A DNA stretch of 64,000 bases from Tolypothrix sp. PCC 7910 (GTDB taxonomy: Bacteria > Cyanobacteriota > Cyanobacteriia > Cyanobacteriales > Nostocaceae): assembly GCF_011769525.1 (NCBI RefSeq), contig NZ_CP050440.1, positions 3,845,501-3,909,500 of the forward strand, written 5' to 3'. A model generated the notes under the pieces. The model was given only the letters and a program-made list of their open reading frames with translations. It was not told where the DNA came from and searched no databases. Within the stretch, counting starts at the first letter, position 1, and the number at the start of each line of letters is the position of its first letter. Of the stretch, positions 45,141 to 53,586 are shown one piece after another. Position numbers and translations under genes: made by a program.

Positions 45141-46637
45141 ATGAAACTGCGGGAATTACTAGCAGCAATAGACAGTGTAGAGCAATTGCCAAACCATCCG
45201 GCTTTGGAAGATGCAGAAGTCAAAGGCTTGAAAACAAATTCTCATGCTTGCGGTTCGGGAGATTTGTTTATTGGAATGCCAGGAACTAGGGTAGATGGTG
45301 GAGAATTTTGGCAAAGTGCGATCGCATTGGGTGCTGTAGGTGCAATTGTCTCTCCCCAAGCTGTGCAAAAAAATCCTCCCACACCAGAGGCTTTTGTCGT
45401 TAGTGCCAGTAACATGACGAAAGCTTGTGCCCAATTAGCCAGCACTTTTTATGGTTATCCTGGGCGAAAACTCAAACTGGTGGGTGTGACTGGTACTAAT
45501 GGTAAAACTACTACTACTCACCTAATTGAATATTTTTTAGGTAAGGCAAACCTACCCACAGCCTTGATGGGAACTCTTTACACTCGCTGGCCTGGTTTTG
45601 CGGAAACTGCTGTTCACACTACGCCGTTTGCGGTGGAACTGCAACAGCAACTAGCAGCAGCAGTAGATGCTGGTTGTGAGTTTGGGGTGATGGAAGTCAG
45701 TTCCCATGCTTTAGCCCAAGGTCGAGTTTTGGGTTGTGAGTTTGAGGTGGGGGTATTTAGCAATCTCACCCAAGACCACTTAGATTATCACCGCGATATG
45801 GAAGATTATTTCGCGGCGAAGGCATTATTGTTTAGCCCAGATTATCTGAAAGGAAGGGCGATAATTAATGCTGATGATGCTTATGGTCAAAGATTAATCG
45901 CTTCTTTAGGTGCAGAAAAAGTTTGGAGTTACAGCGTTAATCATACTAACGCTGATTTATGGATGAGCGATTTAAATTATGAACCTAATGGTGTTAGCGG
46001 TACATTGCATACACCAAAGGGGAATGTAGCTTTTCGCTCACCTTTAGTAGGTCAATATAATTTAGAAAATCTTTTGGCAGCAGTAGGTGCAGTTTTACAT
46101 TTGGGTTTAGATTTACACTTTGTTGCAGCTGCAATTCCTGATTTTCCTGGCGTTCCCGGCCGCATGGAAAGAGTGCAGATTGCGGCTAATCAAGACATTA
46201 GCGTGATTGTCGATTATGCCCATACACCAGATAGTTTAGAGAATTTGCTCAAAGCGGCTCGTCCGTTTATTCCTGGTAAAATGATCTGCGTATTTGGTTG
46301 TGGAGGTGATCGCGATCGCACTAAGCGCCCGAAAATGGGTAAAATTGCCGCTGAATTAGCAGATGTAGCTGTAGTAACTTCTGATAATCCCCGCACCGAA
46401 GACCCAGAAAAGATTTTGCAAGATATTCTGGCAGGAATTCCCGCAACTGCAAATCCCACAGTCCTAGGCGATCGCGCTACCGCCATTCGCACGGCAATTT
46501 TACAAGCACAACCTGGCGATGGTGTCTTACTTGCAGGTAAAGGTCACGAAGATTACCAAATTCTCGGTACAGAAAAAATCCACTTTGATGACCGCGAACA
46601 TGCACGCGAAGCTTTACAAGCCAGACTGAAGATATAA
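45141..46637 (+). CDS. murE: UDP-MurNAc-L-Ala-D-Glu:meso-diaminopimelate ligase
   Basis: The 498-residue Mur ligase adds meso-diaminopimelate to UDP-MurNAc-dipeptide in cytoplasmic peptidoglycan synthesis. It has the N-terminal MurE domain (GLKTNSHACGSGDLFIG), the ATP loop GVTGTNGKTTTTHLIEYFL, the central EVSSHALAQGRV, and the C-terminal DNPRTEDP, whose DNPR motif indicates diaminopimelate rather than lysine. I start at MKLRELL (45141), because the frame upstream adds only seven residues. It ends in a terminator. Sequence and length are normal. Confidence 0.95.
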   Translation: MKLRELLAAIDSVEQLPNHPALEDAEVKGLKTNSHACGSGDLFIGMPGTRVDGGEFWQSAIALGAVGAIVSPQAVQKNPPTPEAFVVSASNMTKACAQLASTFYGYPGRKLKLVGVTGTNGKTTTTHLIEYFLGKANLPTALMGTLYTRWPGFAETAVHTTPFAVELQQQLAAAVDAGCEFGVMEVSSHALAQGRVLGCEFEVGVFSNLTQDHLDYHRDMEDYFAAKALLFSPDYLKGRAIINADDAYGQRLIASLGAEKVWSYSVNHTNADLWMSDLNYEPNGVSGTLHTPKGNVAFRSPLVGQYNLENLLAAVGAVLHLGLDLHFVAAAIPDFPGVPGRMERVQIAANQDISVIVDYAHTPDSLENLLKAARPFIPGKMICVFGCGGDRDRTKRPKMGKIAAELADVAVVTSDNPRTEDPEKILQDILAGIPATANPTVLGDRATAIRTAILQAQPGDGVLLAGKGHEDYQILGTEKIHFDDREHAREALQARLKI

Positions 46638-47009
46638 AAAACTAAAAAACTCCGCCCACGGATCGGGGTTTTTGGGCATAGGGAATGGGGCATGGGGAAG
46701 AAATTACTAATGCCCCATGCCCTGCCTAACTTATTCAGTCTTAAATCAACCTTTGACCAATATCTAATTAATAAAAATATAATTAATGGTAAAACTAATA
46801 AATTCTCAATAGATTTTTACCCATATATACTTGCTACATTATGGGGTAAATGATACACTCCATTAGTTTTATAATTTATGCTTCATAATAAGTGATAAAT
46901 ATTAAATTTTGTGGACTTTTTGTAAATAAGGTAAATATTAGGGTGAAAAGCAAAGGCAGAATTATTTATTCCCTTTATCCTTCCTCATTTTCCTTCTTGT
47001 GCTTGACTC
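46638..47009. other. Intergenic region after murE (372 bp)
   Basis: The murE terminator lies at 46645-46673. GGGCATGGGG-type and ATGCCCCATGCCC units near 46676-46722 form a further inverted pair made of heptamer repeats. The remaining 280 bases are AT-rich and should carry the promoter of the kinase gene. Confidence 0.5.
46645..46673 (+). terminator. Terminator of murE
   Basis: AAAAACTCCG pairs with CGGGGTTTTT (one mismatch), and the T-rich 3' arm acts as the U-tract. It lies 8 bases after the murE stop codon. Confidence 0.65.
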
Positions 47010-48422
47010 ATGAATGATTTTCTGGCTCAGGATCTGTCCGTTTATCACTTAATTGCGGGAGTGCAAGGGCCTCCCCAAGCATTGCCTCTCACTCCAGCGG
47101 CTCTGTTATCATCAGTGCGGTCACAAATTGACTTGCTGATTGAACAGAAAATTGCTGCGACTGTATGGGTAAAGCTGCCGCCTGGAAAAATTTGGTATTC
47201 AGAGTTGGAGCGTTATCAATCCGCAGTTGATGTGCCTGTTGTAATTTATAATTGTCAGATAGAAGAAAGGCGGAAAGGGGAAGAGAAAAAGAATAGATAC
47301 TTGAGTCCCGTACTAAATAATCAGGTTATTAAGTTATTACCAAATAGACAACTGCAACGGGAATACTTTTTTATAATTTTGTCGCCACAGTTTTGTAGTT
47401 TAATTTTGGCCTATAGACCAATCAAAAGACGCAGGAACCCGATATTAAAAAAGGTAACCGCTAATAAATCTACACCTTTGTTAGCAATTACTACTGTTGA
47501 AGGTAGAGTAATTCAGCAAGTACTAGATGGCATTAGAAAAGCCACCACACCAGAATCCTCATCGATTGTGCGGACTGATTTTCTTTGCCCCAGTATGCCT
47601 GAATCTACACTCATGAATCAGCTGTTGGTCAAACAAATTCAGCGACAGGATGAAATTAATCTACAACAAATTAAAAAGCGCACTGCCAAGTTGCAGCAGC
47701 AAAATCAAAAATTATACAGCAGAGGAAAAGCCAAAGATGACTACTTGAGCAATGTGTGTCAAGAGTTGCGTACACCTCTTACCCACATGAAAACAGCGCT
47801 GTCGTTGTTAAATTCTCCTACCCTCAAACCACCCCAACGGCAACGCTATTTACAAATGTTAAATAGCCAATGCGATCGCCAAAATTCTTTAATTAATGGT
47901 TTAGTAGATTTAGTGAATTTGGAGCGTAATTTGCAGGATTCAACCCTAGAAGCGGTTAGTCTTGCAGATATTGTCCCAGGCATAGTCAGTACATACCAGC
48001 CTGTAGCTCAAGAAAAAGGCATTATGCTAGCCTATACAGTTCCCACAGAACTGCCTTATGTGTGGTGTGTAGCTGGGGGATTGCGACTAATCGTGATTAA
48101 TTTACTACATAACAGTATTAAATTTACCCCGAGTGGCGGTCAGGTGTGGGTGCGATCGCGCGTACATGGCAATTTTGTCCAACTAGAGTTCCGCGACACA
48201 GGTATTGGTATAGCTGAAACCGAAATTTCCAAAATCTTTGACAGCTTTTACCGTGTGCGTTCCGGGACAATCGATGAATCTAGCGGCCCAGGTTTGGGGT
48301 TAACAATTGTACAGCAGCTACTTTGGCGTTGCGGTGGCTCAATTACCGTCAGAAGTAAACCTGCTGAAGGCTCAACGTTTACAGTTAGTCTAGCGCGTGT
48401 TCAAGATCAGCCAGGCATTTAA
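47010..48422 (+). CDS. DICT-domain histidine-kinase homologue lacking the phospho-acceptor His
   Basis: The 470-residue soluble protein has an N-terminal DICT-like sensory domain (about 10-140, with SVYHLIAGVQGPPQALPLTP), a coiled coil near 205-240, and a kinase core. The H-box reads LSNVCQELRTPLTHMK, with Gln251 (codon CAA) where the phosphorylated His should be. The ATP-binding domain keeps its N-box (VINLLHNSIKFTP), DTGIGI and GPGLGL. It can therefore bind ATP but should not autophosphorylate in the usual way. It may act as a scaffold or as a kinase for another subunit. It converges with a second atypical kinase. Confidence 0.85.
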   Translation: MNDFLAQDLSVYHLIAGVQGPPQALPLTPAALLSSVRSQIDLLIEQKIAATVWVKLPPGKIWYSELERYQSAVDVPVVIYNCQIEERRKGEEKKNRYLSPVLNNQVIKLLPNRQLQREYFFIILSPQFCSLILAYRPIKRRRNPILKKVTANKSTPLLAITTVEGRVIQQVLDGIRKATTPESSSIVRTDFLCPSMPESTLMNQLLVKQIQRQDEINLQQIKKRTAKLQQQNQKLYSRGKAKDDYLSNVCQELRTPLTHMKTALSLLNSPTLKPPQRQRYLQMLNSQCDRQNSLINGLVDLVNLERNLQDSTLEAVSLADIVPGIVSTYQPVAQEKGIMLAYTVPTELPYVWCVAGGLRLIVINLLHNSIKFTPSGGQVWVRSRVHGNFVQLEFRDTGIGIAETEISKIFDSFYRVRSGTIDESSGPGLGLTIVQQLLWRCGGSITVRSKPAEGSTFTVSLARVQDQPGI

Positions 48423-48717
48423 ATTTTGAATTAAAAATCTCTACTCTAAAATCCAAAATCTGTCTTCTCCCAAAGGGAGAGGCTACGCCAAGGAAAGTTT
48501 GACGGCAGTTGCTACAAGTCAGGGAACCCGCAAGAGCGCACTGGTTCAAGTTTCCACAAAATCTGAAATTGCTATTAAGTAAGTCGGTGTAAATAAACCA
48601 AACTATGTTACGAAACGTAAATAGGTTTGAAACCCTTACCAATGACCAATGACCAATGACTAATGACCAATGACTAATGACAGCCCTTACCAGCTATCTT
48701 TAATTGCAACGTTCTAT
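48423..48717. repeat. Dispersed repeat plus ATGACCA heptamers between convergent genes
   Basis: Positions 48463-48566 hold a repeat containing CTTCTCCCAAAGGGAGAGGC and CTACAAGTCAGGGAACCCGC followed by GCGCACTGG. Related copies are at 52311-52489 (split by a MITE) and 53790-53870. ATGACCA/ATGACTA heptamers fill 48641-48680. Confidence 0.7.
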
Positions 48718-50136
48718 TTACCATTGCTTAGCGCTAACTTCCAAAGGTAAGAAAATAGTCATAACCTCGCCATAGTGCGGACGCTGACGCACTATGAGTT
48801 TGCCGCCAATGGCTTGAAACAAATGCTTAGTTGCCGCAATATTGAGACTAATTGTACCGGTTTCCGGTTGGAACATCAGCAATTGACCCAAGGCTTTGCG
48901 AATGGGTGGCGTTGTCGGTGTCGGCGCTTTACTAGTATCTTTGCACTGAAATTGAGGCGACAATTGTAACTTCAGTTGATCTCCAGCAGGGATAACTTGA
49001 ACTTGAATATGACTCCCAGCAGGTAAGCTGCGAGTAAAATTCTCAATCAAGTTAGTTAGTACCCTGTCTAACATGGTTGGGTTGCTAACTACCGTTGGTA
49101 ATTGTTGGGGTAAAACCACATCCAAAGTTAAATTGCGCCGAGTTGCAGCTTGTTCCCAACGGGGAATACTCTGCTGCAAAACTTGATCGAGAGACATGGG
49201 TGTTAGTTGAGTGTGGGTAGATTTCACCGAGTTAGATGTCTCTAATTCTGCGGCTTTAAACAGCAACTCCATCCTGTCAATTTGCTCAGTACACTCATGA
49301 TCAATCACTTCTAAGCGACTAATAACATTCGCAGGTAAATCTCGCCTCTTCAACAGTAAGCGAGTCATGGTGCGAATAGTGGTTAAGGGAGTGCGAACTT
49401 CATGAGCAAATGCTTGCAGTAATTCTACATCGGGACGAGACGACGCAGAAGCCACAGAGGGAGTAGGTGCAGGAGTCGGAATATTTTCCTTATATTGTTC
49501 TGGTTCTGCGAATTCTTGCAGCAAAAACTGACTAAACTGCATCACAGTGCGGTAATCGGGAGGCACGACAGCATACTTTTGTACTAATGCATCCAAATCG
49601 CCGTAAAAATCAGGGTTAGTTAGCATTACCCTTGCGCCAACAGCCAGCCAAGCTTGCTGCACTACCTCTGGTTCAAAGGAAAATAAAAATGTTTTTTGGC
49701 CGTTCTTTTGTTCAGCCAAAACTAGTACTAATCTAAATTTATCTGTAAAAACTAAGCAGAATTGTTCTGTCCCTAGAGGATCGGCAGGCAATAAGCGTAA
49801 TACTGATTCATGAGAAGCAGCGTCCTCTACCGTTTCTAGGGGAATCGGCATTTCAAATGGCATCAACGCCAAGGGATTAAATGGCTTGGCTGTAAAAGTT
49901 ACACTTTGTAAGCTTTGAGTAAGTGATGGTTGGCTAAACAGGGGTGCTGGTGCAGCTAAAACTAATCCTTGGGTTGTATCAGGTGCAGCAGACACTAAAG
50001 AATTGATCAGCAAATGTTCTGTTGCTGCCAAGCTGATACGCCACTGCCATTCTGCTTTGGCTGATGAACATTCAGTCAACGGTGACTGACTCTCAGCTAA
50101 AATTTCCTTCAGACTTGGCAATATCCATTCGTACAC
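48718..50136 (-). CDS. Soluble histidine-kinase homologue with degenerate ATP-binding domain
   Basis: The 472-residue protein has an N-terminal sensory region of about 210 residues with LVFTDKFRLVLVLAEQ (possibly DICT-related), a Pro- and Ser-rich linker (218-235) and a good H-box, LQAFAHEVRTPLTTIRT, with H245. The N-box LDRVLTNLIENF is present, but no DxGxG box is visible: the segment there reads LKLQLSPQFQCKD. The C-terminal AIGGKLIVRQRPHYGEVMTIF end is retained. The missing G1 box questions its ATPase or kinase activity. It converges with the kinase that lacks the acceptor His. Confidence 0.8.
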   Translation of the reverse strand: MYEWILPSLKEILAESQSPLTECSSAKAEWQWRISLAATEHLLINSLVSAAPDTTQGLVLAAPAPLFSQPSLTQSLQSVTFTAKPFNPLALMPFEMPIPLETVEDAASHESVLRLLPADPLGTEQFCLVFTDKFRLVLVLAEQKNGQKTFLFSFEPEVVQQAWLAVGARVMLTNPDFYGDLDALVQKYAVVPPDYRTVMQFSQFLLQEFAEPEQYKENIPTPAPTPSVASASSRPDVELLQAFAHEVRTPLTTIRTMTRLLLKRRDLPANVISRLEVIDHECTEQIDRMELLFKAAELETSNSVKSTHTQLTPMSLDQVLQQSIPRWEQAATRRNLTLDVVLPQQLPTVVSNPTMLDRVLTNLIENFTRSLPAGSHIQVQVIPAGDQLKLQLSPQFQCKDTSKAPTPTTPPIRKALGQLLMFQPETGTISLNIAATKHLFQAIGGKLIVRQRPHYGEVMTIFLPLEVSAKQW

Positions 50137-50694
50137 AGGTTTTCACCCCTTGATTGGAAAGCGACTAATAACAGCTAGATTAAGCATTTCATTACTTACC
50201 TACGAGGTTATAGCCATTTGCGTATTGGCGACAGTCGTATAACCGAACAATCTAGGCGCGATTTCCCCTGTGATTGAGATTAACCCGCCAAGAGCGATCG
50301 CCACACTCATAAAAATCCCTAATGAAATATTATTAAATTTTGGGCAATTATGTGCCAAAGCTATTTAGATCTGATAACATCTATCTTCTAATGAGAGACT
50401 GAATCAAGCCTACCTTGGAGGTAAGCCACTGGGTATTTAGATTGTGACGATATAAAACCATAAAGTGTATGCAAAGTCTGACTCATTAGTAGCCGTAACT
50501 GAAATTAAATTGGTACTTCTATCGTTGGCTAAAATAGCCTAGCCTTAAGAAGTTTCCAGGGTTTCAGATTTTAATCACCTGTGTCCTGAAATTAGCACTT
50601 GCGTAAGTTCAAATTTCATTGTTTTTTAAGATTTGCTCCTCAACATAACACACACCTTAATTAATCGCTTCAAGTAGTCAATTCGGAGATTGAT
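50137..50694. other. Divergent intergenic region (558 bp)
   Basis: This lies between the minus-strand kinase and the plus-strand BON lipoprotein gene and should hold both promoters. One HIP1-like site occurs near 50295. I see no gene and no strong hairpin. Confidence 0.4.
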
Positions 50695-51210
50695 ATGAAA
50701 AAGCTCATACCCTTGTTAATCAGCAGTATTCTGGTAATTGGTAGTTTTGGTTGTCAAGATGCAACCAAAAATGCGTCAGAAACTCCCACCACCAATGAAG
50801 CCAGCAAAACAGCCAAAGAAGCATCCGCCAACACTAAAACTACAGCCAAAGAAGCAGCTGCAAATACCAAAACTACTGCTAAAACTACTACCGAAACTAG
50901 CAAAACTCCAGCCAAAGAAGCCGCTGCAAACACCAAAACTACTGCTAAAACTACTACTGGAACTAGCAAAACTCCAGCCAAAGAAGCAGCTGCAAACACC
51001 AAAACTACTGCTACTAAAAGTTTAATTCTCAGCAAGTTAACCGAAAAAATTCCTGGTAGCAAGTTAGCAGTTGAAGACAAAGACGGCGCTGTTACAGTCA
51101 CAGGGACAGTTCCCACCACGGCTGATATCAAGAAGATTGAGCCATTAGTCAAAGAACAAAAAGGTGTTAAAAGCGTAAAAGTAGAAGCAAAAGCTGCAAA
51201 AGCTCAGTAA
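50695..51210 (+). CDS. BON-domain lipoprotein with 22-residue tandem repeats
   Basis: The 171-residue protein has a lipoprotein-type signal (MKKLIPLLISSILVIGSFGC, Cys20 as the lipidated residue, lipobox not perfect). Residues 35-108 are low-complexity Lys, Thr and Ala sequence built on a 22-residue unit, KEAAANTKTTAKTTTETSKT plus PA, present about two and a half times (K52, K74 and K96 start units). The pattern resembles LEA-type helical repeats. Residues about 109-166 form a BON domain (VEDKDGAVTVTGTVPTTADI, KGVKSVKVEA), which is thought to bind membranes. The protein is probably anchored in the outer or inner membrane and may be stress-related. Confidence 0.85.
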   Translation: MKKLIPLLISSILVIGSFGCQDATKNASETPTTNEASKTAKEASANTKTTAKEAAANTKTTAKTTTETSKTPAKEAAANTKTTAKTTTGTSKTPAKEAAANTKTTATKSLILSKLTEKIPGSKLAVEDKDGAVTVTGTVPTTADIKKIEPLVKEQKGVKSVKVEAKAAKAQ

Positions 51211-51249
51211 AATCTGAGACACTTTTCCATTAAGAGTCTGATAATTATT

Positions 51250-51282
51250 AACAGGACTTATAAAAATGTAAGTCCTGTTTTT
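51250..51282 (+). terminator. Terminator of the BON lipoprotein gene
   Basis: An 11-bp perfect stem, AACAGGACTTA with TAAGTCCTGTT, has an 8-base loop and is followed by further T residues. It lies 40 bases after the stop codon. Confidence 0.85.
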
Positions 51283-51574
51283 CATGACAAATTACATAGC
51301 TTATTTATAGGAATCCGATTTTATTTATGAAAAACCCCATTACCATGTAGAGTATGTCACGCTGAAGCTCACGCGCTTCAACTTAGTAGCGTTGAAAACC
51401 TACATCTCAATATTTGGAACGAATCTCATTTTTTAGTAATTTTAGTTACTAATTTTTAATTTTTTAATTATTTTTATCTTTTAAGATTTTATCGATAAAT
51501 ATTATTAGCTACCAATTTGCAAATTTGTATTCTTTAAGATAAAGACAGGCAATTCTATAAATTGGGGATGTACC
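51283..51574. other. Intergenic region upstream of the PsiE-like gene
   Basis: A small hairpin, TGAAGC with GCTTCA, sits near 51365-51380. The last 150 bases are extremely AT-rich. I see no match to the cyanobacterial Pho box CTTAACCT. Confidence 0.4.
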
Positions 51575-52072
51575 ATGCCAAAACGCCTGATAACAGAGTT
51601 AAATAATTGGTTACAACGAGATAGAATTGTACGGAATTTAGAAATATTTCAAGATTTTATTATTATCTCACTCTGTCTGGGCTTATTTTGTGTAATGCTG
51701 ATTCGTCTGACAGATATGTTTACTTCCTTTTTGCACCCATTAGATTTACGGGAGGTAACATCTGATATTTTGTTTATTTTAATTCTGGTAGAGTTATTCC
51801 GCTTGTTAATCGATTACCTACAAGCACAACGCATATCTGTAGGCGCAGCAGTAGAAATTACTATTGTTTCAGCTCTACGAGAGGTAATTTTACGTGGTGT
51901 GCTGGAAATACCCCGCGATCAGCTACTGGGTATTTCTATATTTTTAGTAGTTCTCGCAGGAATTCTAGTGGCTTTACCTTGGATGACTCGCTTTTTTGAA
52001 CATGATAAAACTCCTACCCCAGAGATTACAGAAGCAATAACGCAATTGTTAACTGAAAACTCTCAGATGTAA
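51575..52072 (+). CDS. PsiE-family membrane protein
   Basis: The 165-residue protein has four hydrophobic segments (about 26-46, 62-82, 92-108 and 118-136) and the conserved VGAAVEITIVSALREVILRG with a Glu-Leu-Phe-Arg-like ELFRLLIDYL, as in PsiE, the phosphate-starvation-inducible protein of E. coli. The exact function of PsiE is unknown. The gene stands alone. No Pho box is recognisable upstream, so phosphate control is not supported by the sequence. Confidence 0.82.
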   Translation: MPKRLITELNNWLQRDRIVRNLEIFQDFIIISLCLGLFCVMLIRLTDMFTSFLHPLDLREVTSDILFILILVELFRLLIDYLQAQRISVGAAVEITIVSALREVILRGVLEIPRDQLLGISIFLVVLAGILVALPWMTRFFEHDKTPTPEITEAITQLLTENSQM

Positions 52073-52872
52073 TATCAAAAATAATTGATTATTTCTTCCT
52101 GATCTACTTTATTCCTAGGGTGGAATAGTACTTAATTCAGCAAAAATTGCTCACCAGATCCCCGGTTTTTTCAAAAAACTGGGGATCTAAATCTCGCTAA
52201 AGTAAATGACAGCAGTCGCCAAGCTAAGATTTTAGCTATTTAATACCAATTAAAAAAATGATTGCAACAGATTGATTGGCAGAACCTAGATGCAGACAGC
52301 AATACTCAATCTGCTACAAGTCAGGGAACCCGTAAGGGACTTCTAACTAAAAAAATATACTATCACTGTGTAGGCAGGGGGCAGGGAGCAGAAAAGAGAA
52401 ATAGTTGTTTTGAGTTCAGACATTGGAATGATGTATTGTTTGGAGTTCCCTAAGGGCGCACTGGCTCAACTTTCCGCAAAATCTAAAAGCCAAAATAGTA
52501 TGAGTACTTTTCATGCTTTGGTACTAGAAAATAGGAGAAAGGTTAAGAAAAACAGTTTATCCTTTACCTCAAACCCAATTTTGAGTTCAAATTCCTCTTC
52601 CTTGTAGTATTGAGGCTAGTAAAGAAAGATTTTTACACTTTTGAAGCGAATTGTTGTCTTGGAAATTTTAGGCGAAAAACCCTGTAGAAAGTAGTTGTCA
52701 TTTACTGCGTACATCAGGAAAGATGAAAATTTTTTATCAGTTGGCTGCTAATGGGTTAATAAAAGATAAAAATCAGATTAAAAATGTAAACTTGAGCCAC
52801 AATATAAGCAAAGGAAACTTAAATTTTATGCAACTTTGATGATTTTTATGAAGTTTTAAGAGTTATTATCGA
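52073..52872. other. Repeat-rich intergenic region (800 bp)
   Basis: AGATCCCCGGTTTTTT pairs with AAAAAACTGGGGATCT at 52156-52188, a hairpin that may terminate the PsiE-like transcript. A dispersed repeat split by MITE copy B occupies 52311-52489. The remaining 380 bases are AT-rich and carry no gene I can support. Confidence 0.6.
52336..52450 (+). mobile_element. MITE copy B (115 bp), TAA-flanked, nested in a repeat
   Basis: The element begins GGGACTTCTAACTAAAAA and ends TTTGGAGTTCCC, with TAA on both sides (52333-52335 and 52451-52453). Left and right flanks together match the uninterrupted repeat near 48520-48566 (AGTCAGGGAACCCG joined to GCGCACTGG), which shows the pre-insertion state. 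It is colinear over its full length with copy C. Confidence 0.85.
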
Positions 52873-52917
52873 TTGCAGGAATTAACTTATAAAACTTGCA
52901 AAAACCAAATCAATTTA

Positions 52918-53472
52918 GTGAACTACCCTCCAGTTTACAGTTCAAAACAAAACTGTCCCATTCATTTGGTTGGCAAAACGGGACAAGCAGTTCAGATTTC
53001 AATTCATTCTCCTAGTCGGTATATCTGTGCCAACTGCGAACGGATATTACCAGATTGGAAACATCAGTCATCTTTATGGGTAGTGATTGTTTTACAACAA
53101 TCGCAATATCAATTGCAGGAAAGTACACCTGTCATAGAGGAAGAGAAAGAACGCTTACGAGAAAAGTTTATGCGGTTTGGTTGTGATTTAGCTTTTAATC
53201 TACGCGATCGCAACTATTTAACAGACCTCATAGATCCGCGCACAGGTTATCCGCTACTGTCTCATCCTGGAATTGTTCCTCATGACGACACAGCAGTTGT
53301 CAAAGCTTTGCTAAATTACCCAGTCATCAAAAACAAATGCTGTGTGCTAGTACATCCAGAATGGGGAACAGCCGTTTATCCCAGTATCTTGATATCCGAA
53401 GCTCCCCCAATCATGATTGAATCGGTGACTAAAAGCATAGCACCTATGCATGGATGGCAAGAGATGAGTTAG
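52918..53472 (+). CDS. MMADHC-like (methylmalonic aciduria/homocystinuria type D) protein
   Basis: The protein of about 184 residues resembles the cyanobacterial group named after human MMADHC, a cobalamin-trafficking adaptor. Supporting segments are YICANCERILPDWK, RFGCDLAFNLRDRNYLTDL, DPRTGYPLLSHPG and CCVLVHPEWGTAVYPSI. I recognise the group from these segments only. No cobalamin-binding motif is obvious, and the human protein itself works by binding MMACHC. I choose the GTG at 52918 (then NYPPVY). A TTG at 52873 is an alternative, and neither has a clear ribosome site. The stop codon TAG lies across the junction with MITE copy C. Confidence 0.65.
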   Translation: MNYPPVYSSKQNCPIHLVGKTGQAVQISIHSPSRYICANCERILPDWKHQSSLWVVIVLQQSQYQLQESTPVIEEEKERLREKFMRFGCDLAFNLRDRNYLTDLIDPRTGYPLLSHPGIVPHDDTAVVKALLNYPVIKNKCCVLVHPEWGTAVYPSILISEAPPIMIESVTKSIAPMHGWQEMS

Positions 53473-53586
53473 GAAACTCCAAAAAATAAATTATTCCTAC
53501 GTCTGGACTCAACACAACTATTTCTCTTTTCTCTCTCTTGCCCTCTACTTACACAGTGATAGTATATTTTTTTAGTTGCAAGTTCC
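53472..53586 (-). mobile_element. MITE copy C (115 bp), TAA-flanked, reverse orientation
   Basis: Read on the minus strand it begins GGAACTTGCAACTAAAAA and ends TTTGGAGTTTCC, with TAA on each side (plus-strand TTA at 53469-53471 and 53587-53589). It is colinear with copy B, sharing ATATACTATCACTGTGTA and AAAAGAGAAATAGTTGT. It directly follows the MMADHC-like gene and contributes the last base of its stop codon. Confidence 0.85.

Noticed and set aside
50754-51152. 132-codon antisense frame across the BON lipoprotein
   Set aside because: It is open only because the lipoprotein repeats avoid stops on the other strand. The protein is a Val/Ala/Leu repeat shadow.
51425-51574. Pho box upstream of the PsiE-like gene
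   Set aside because: No CTTAACCT-like direct repeats could be found.
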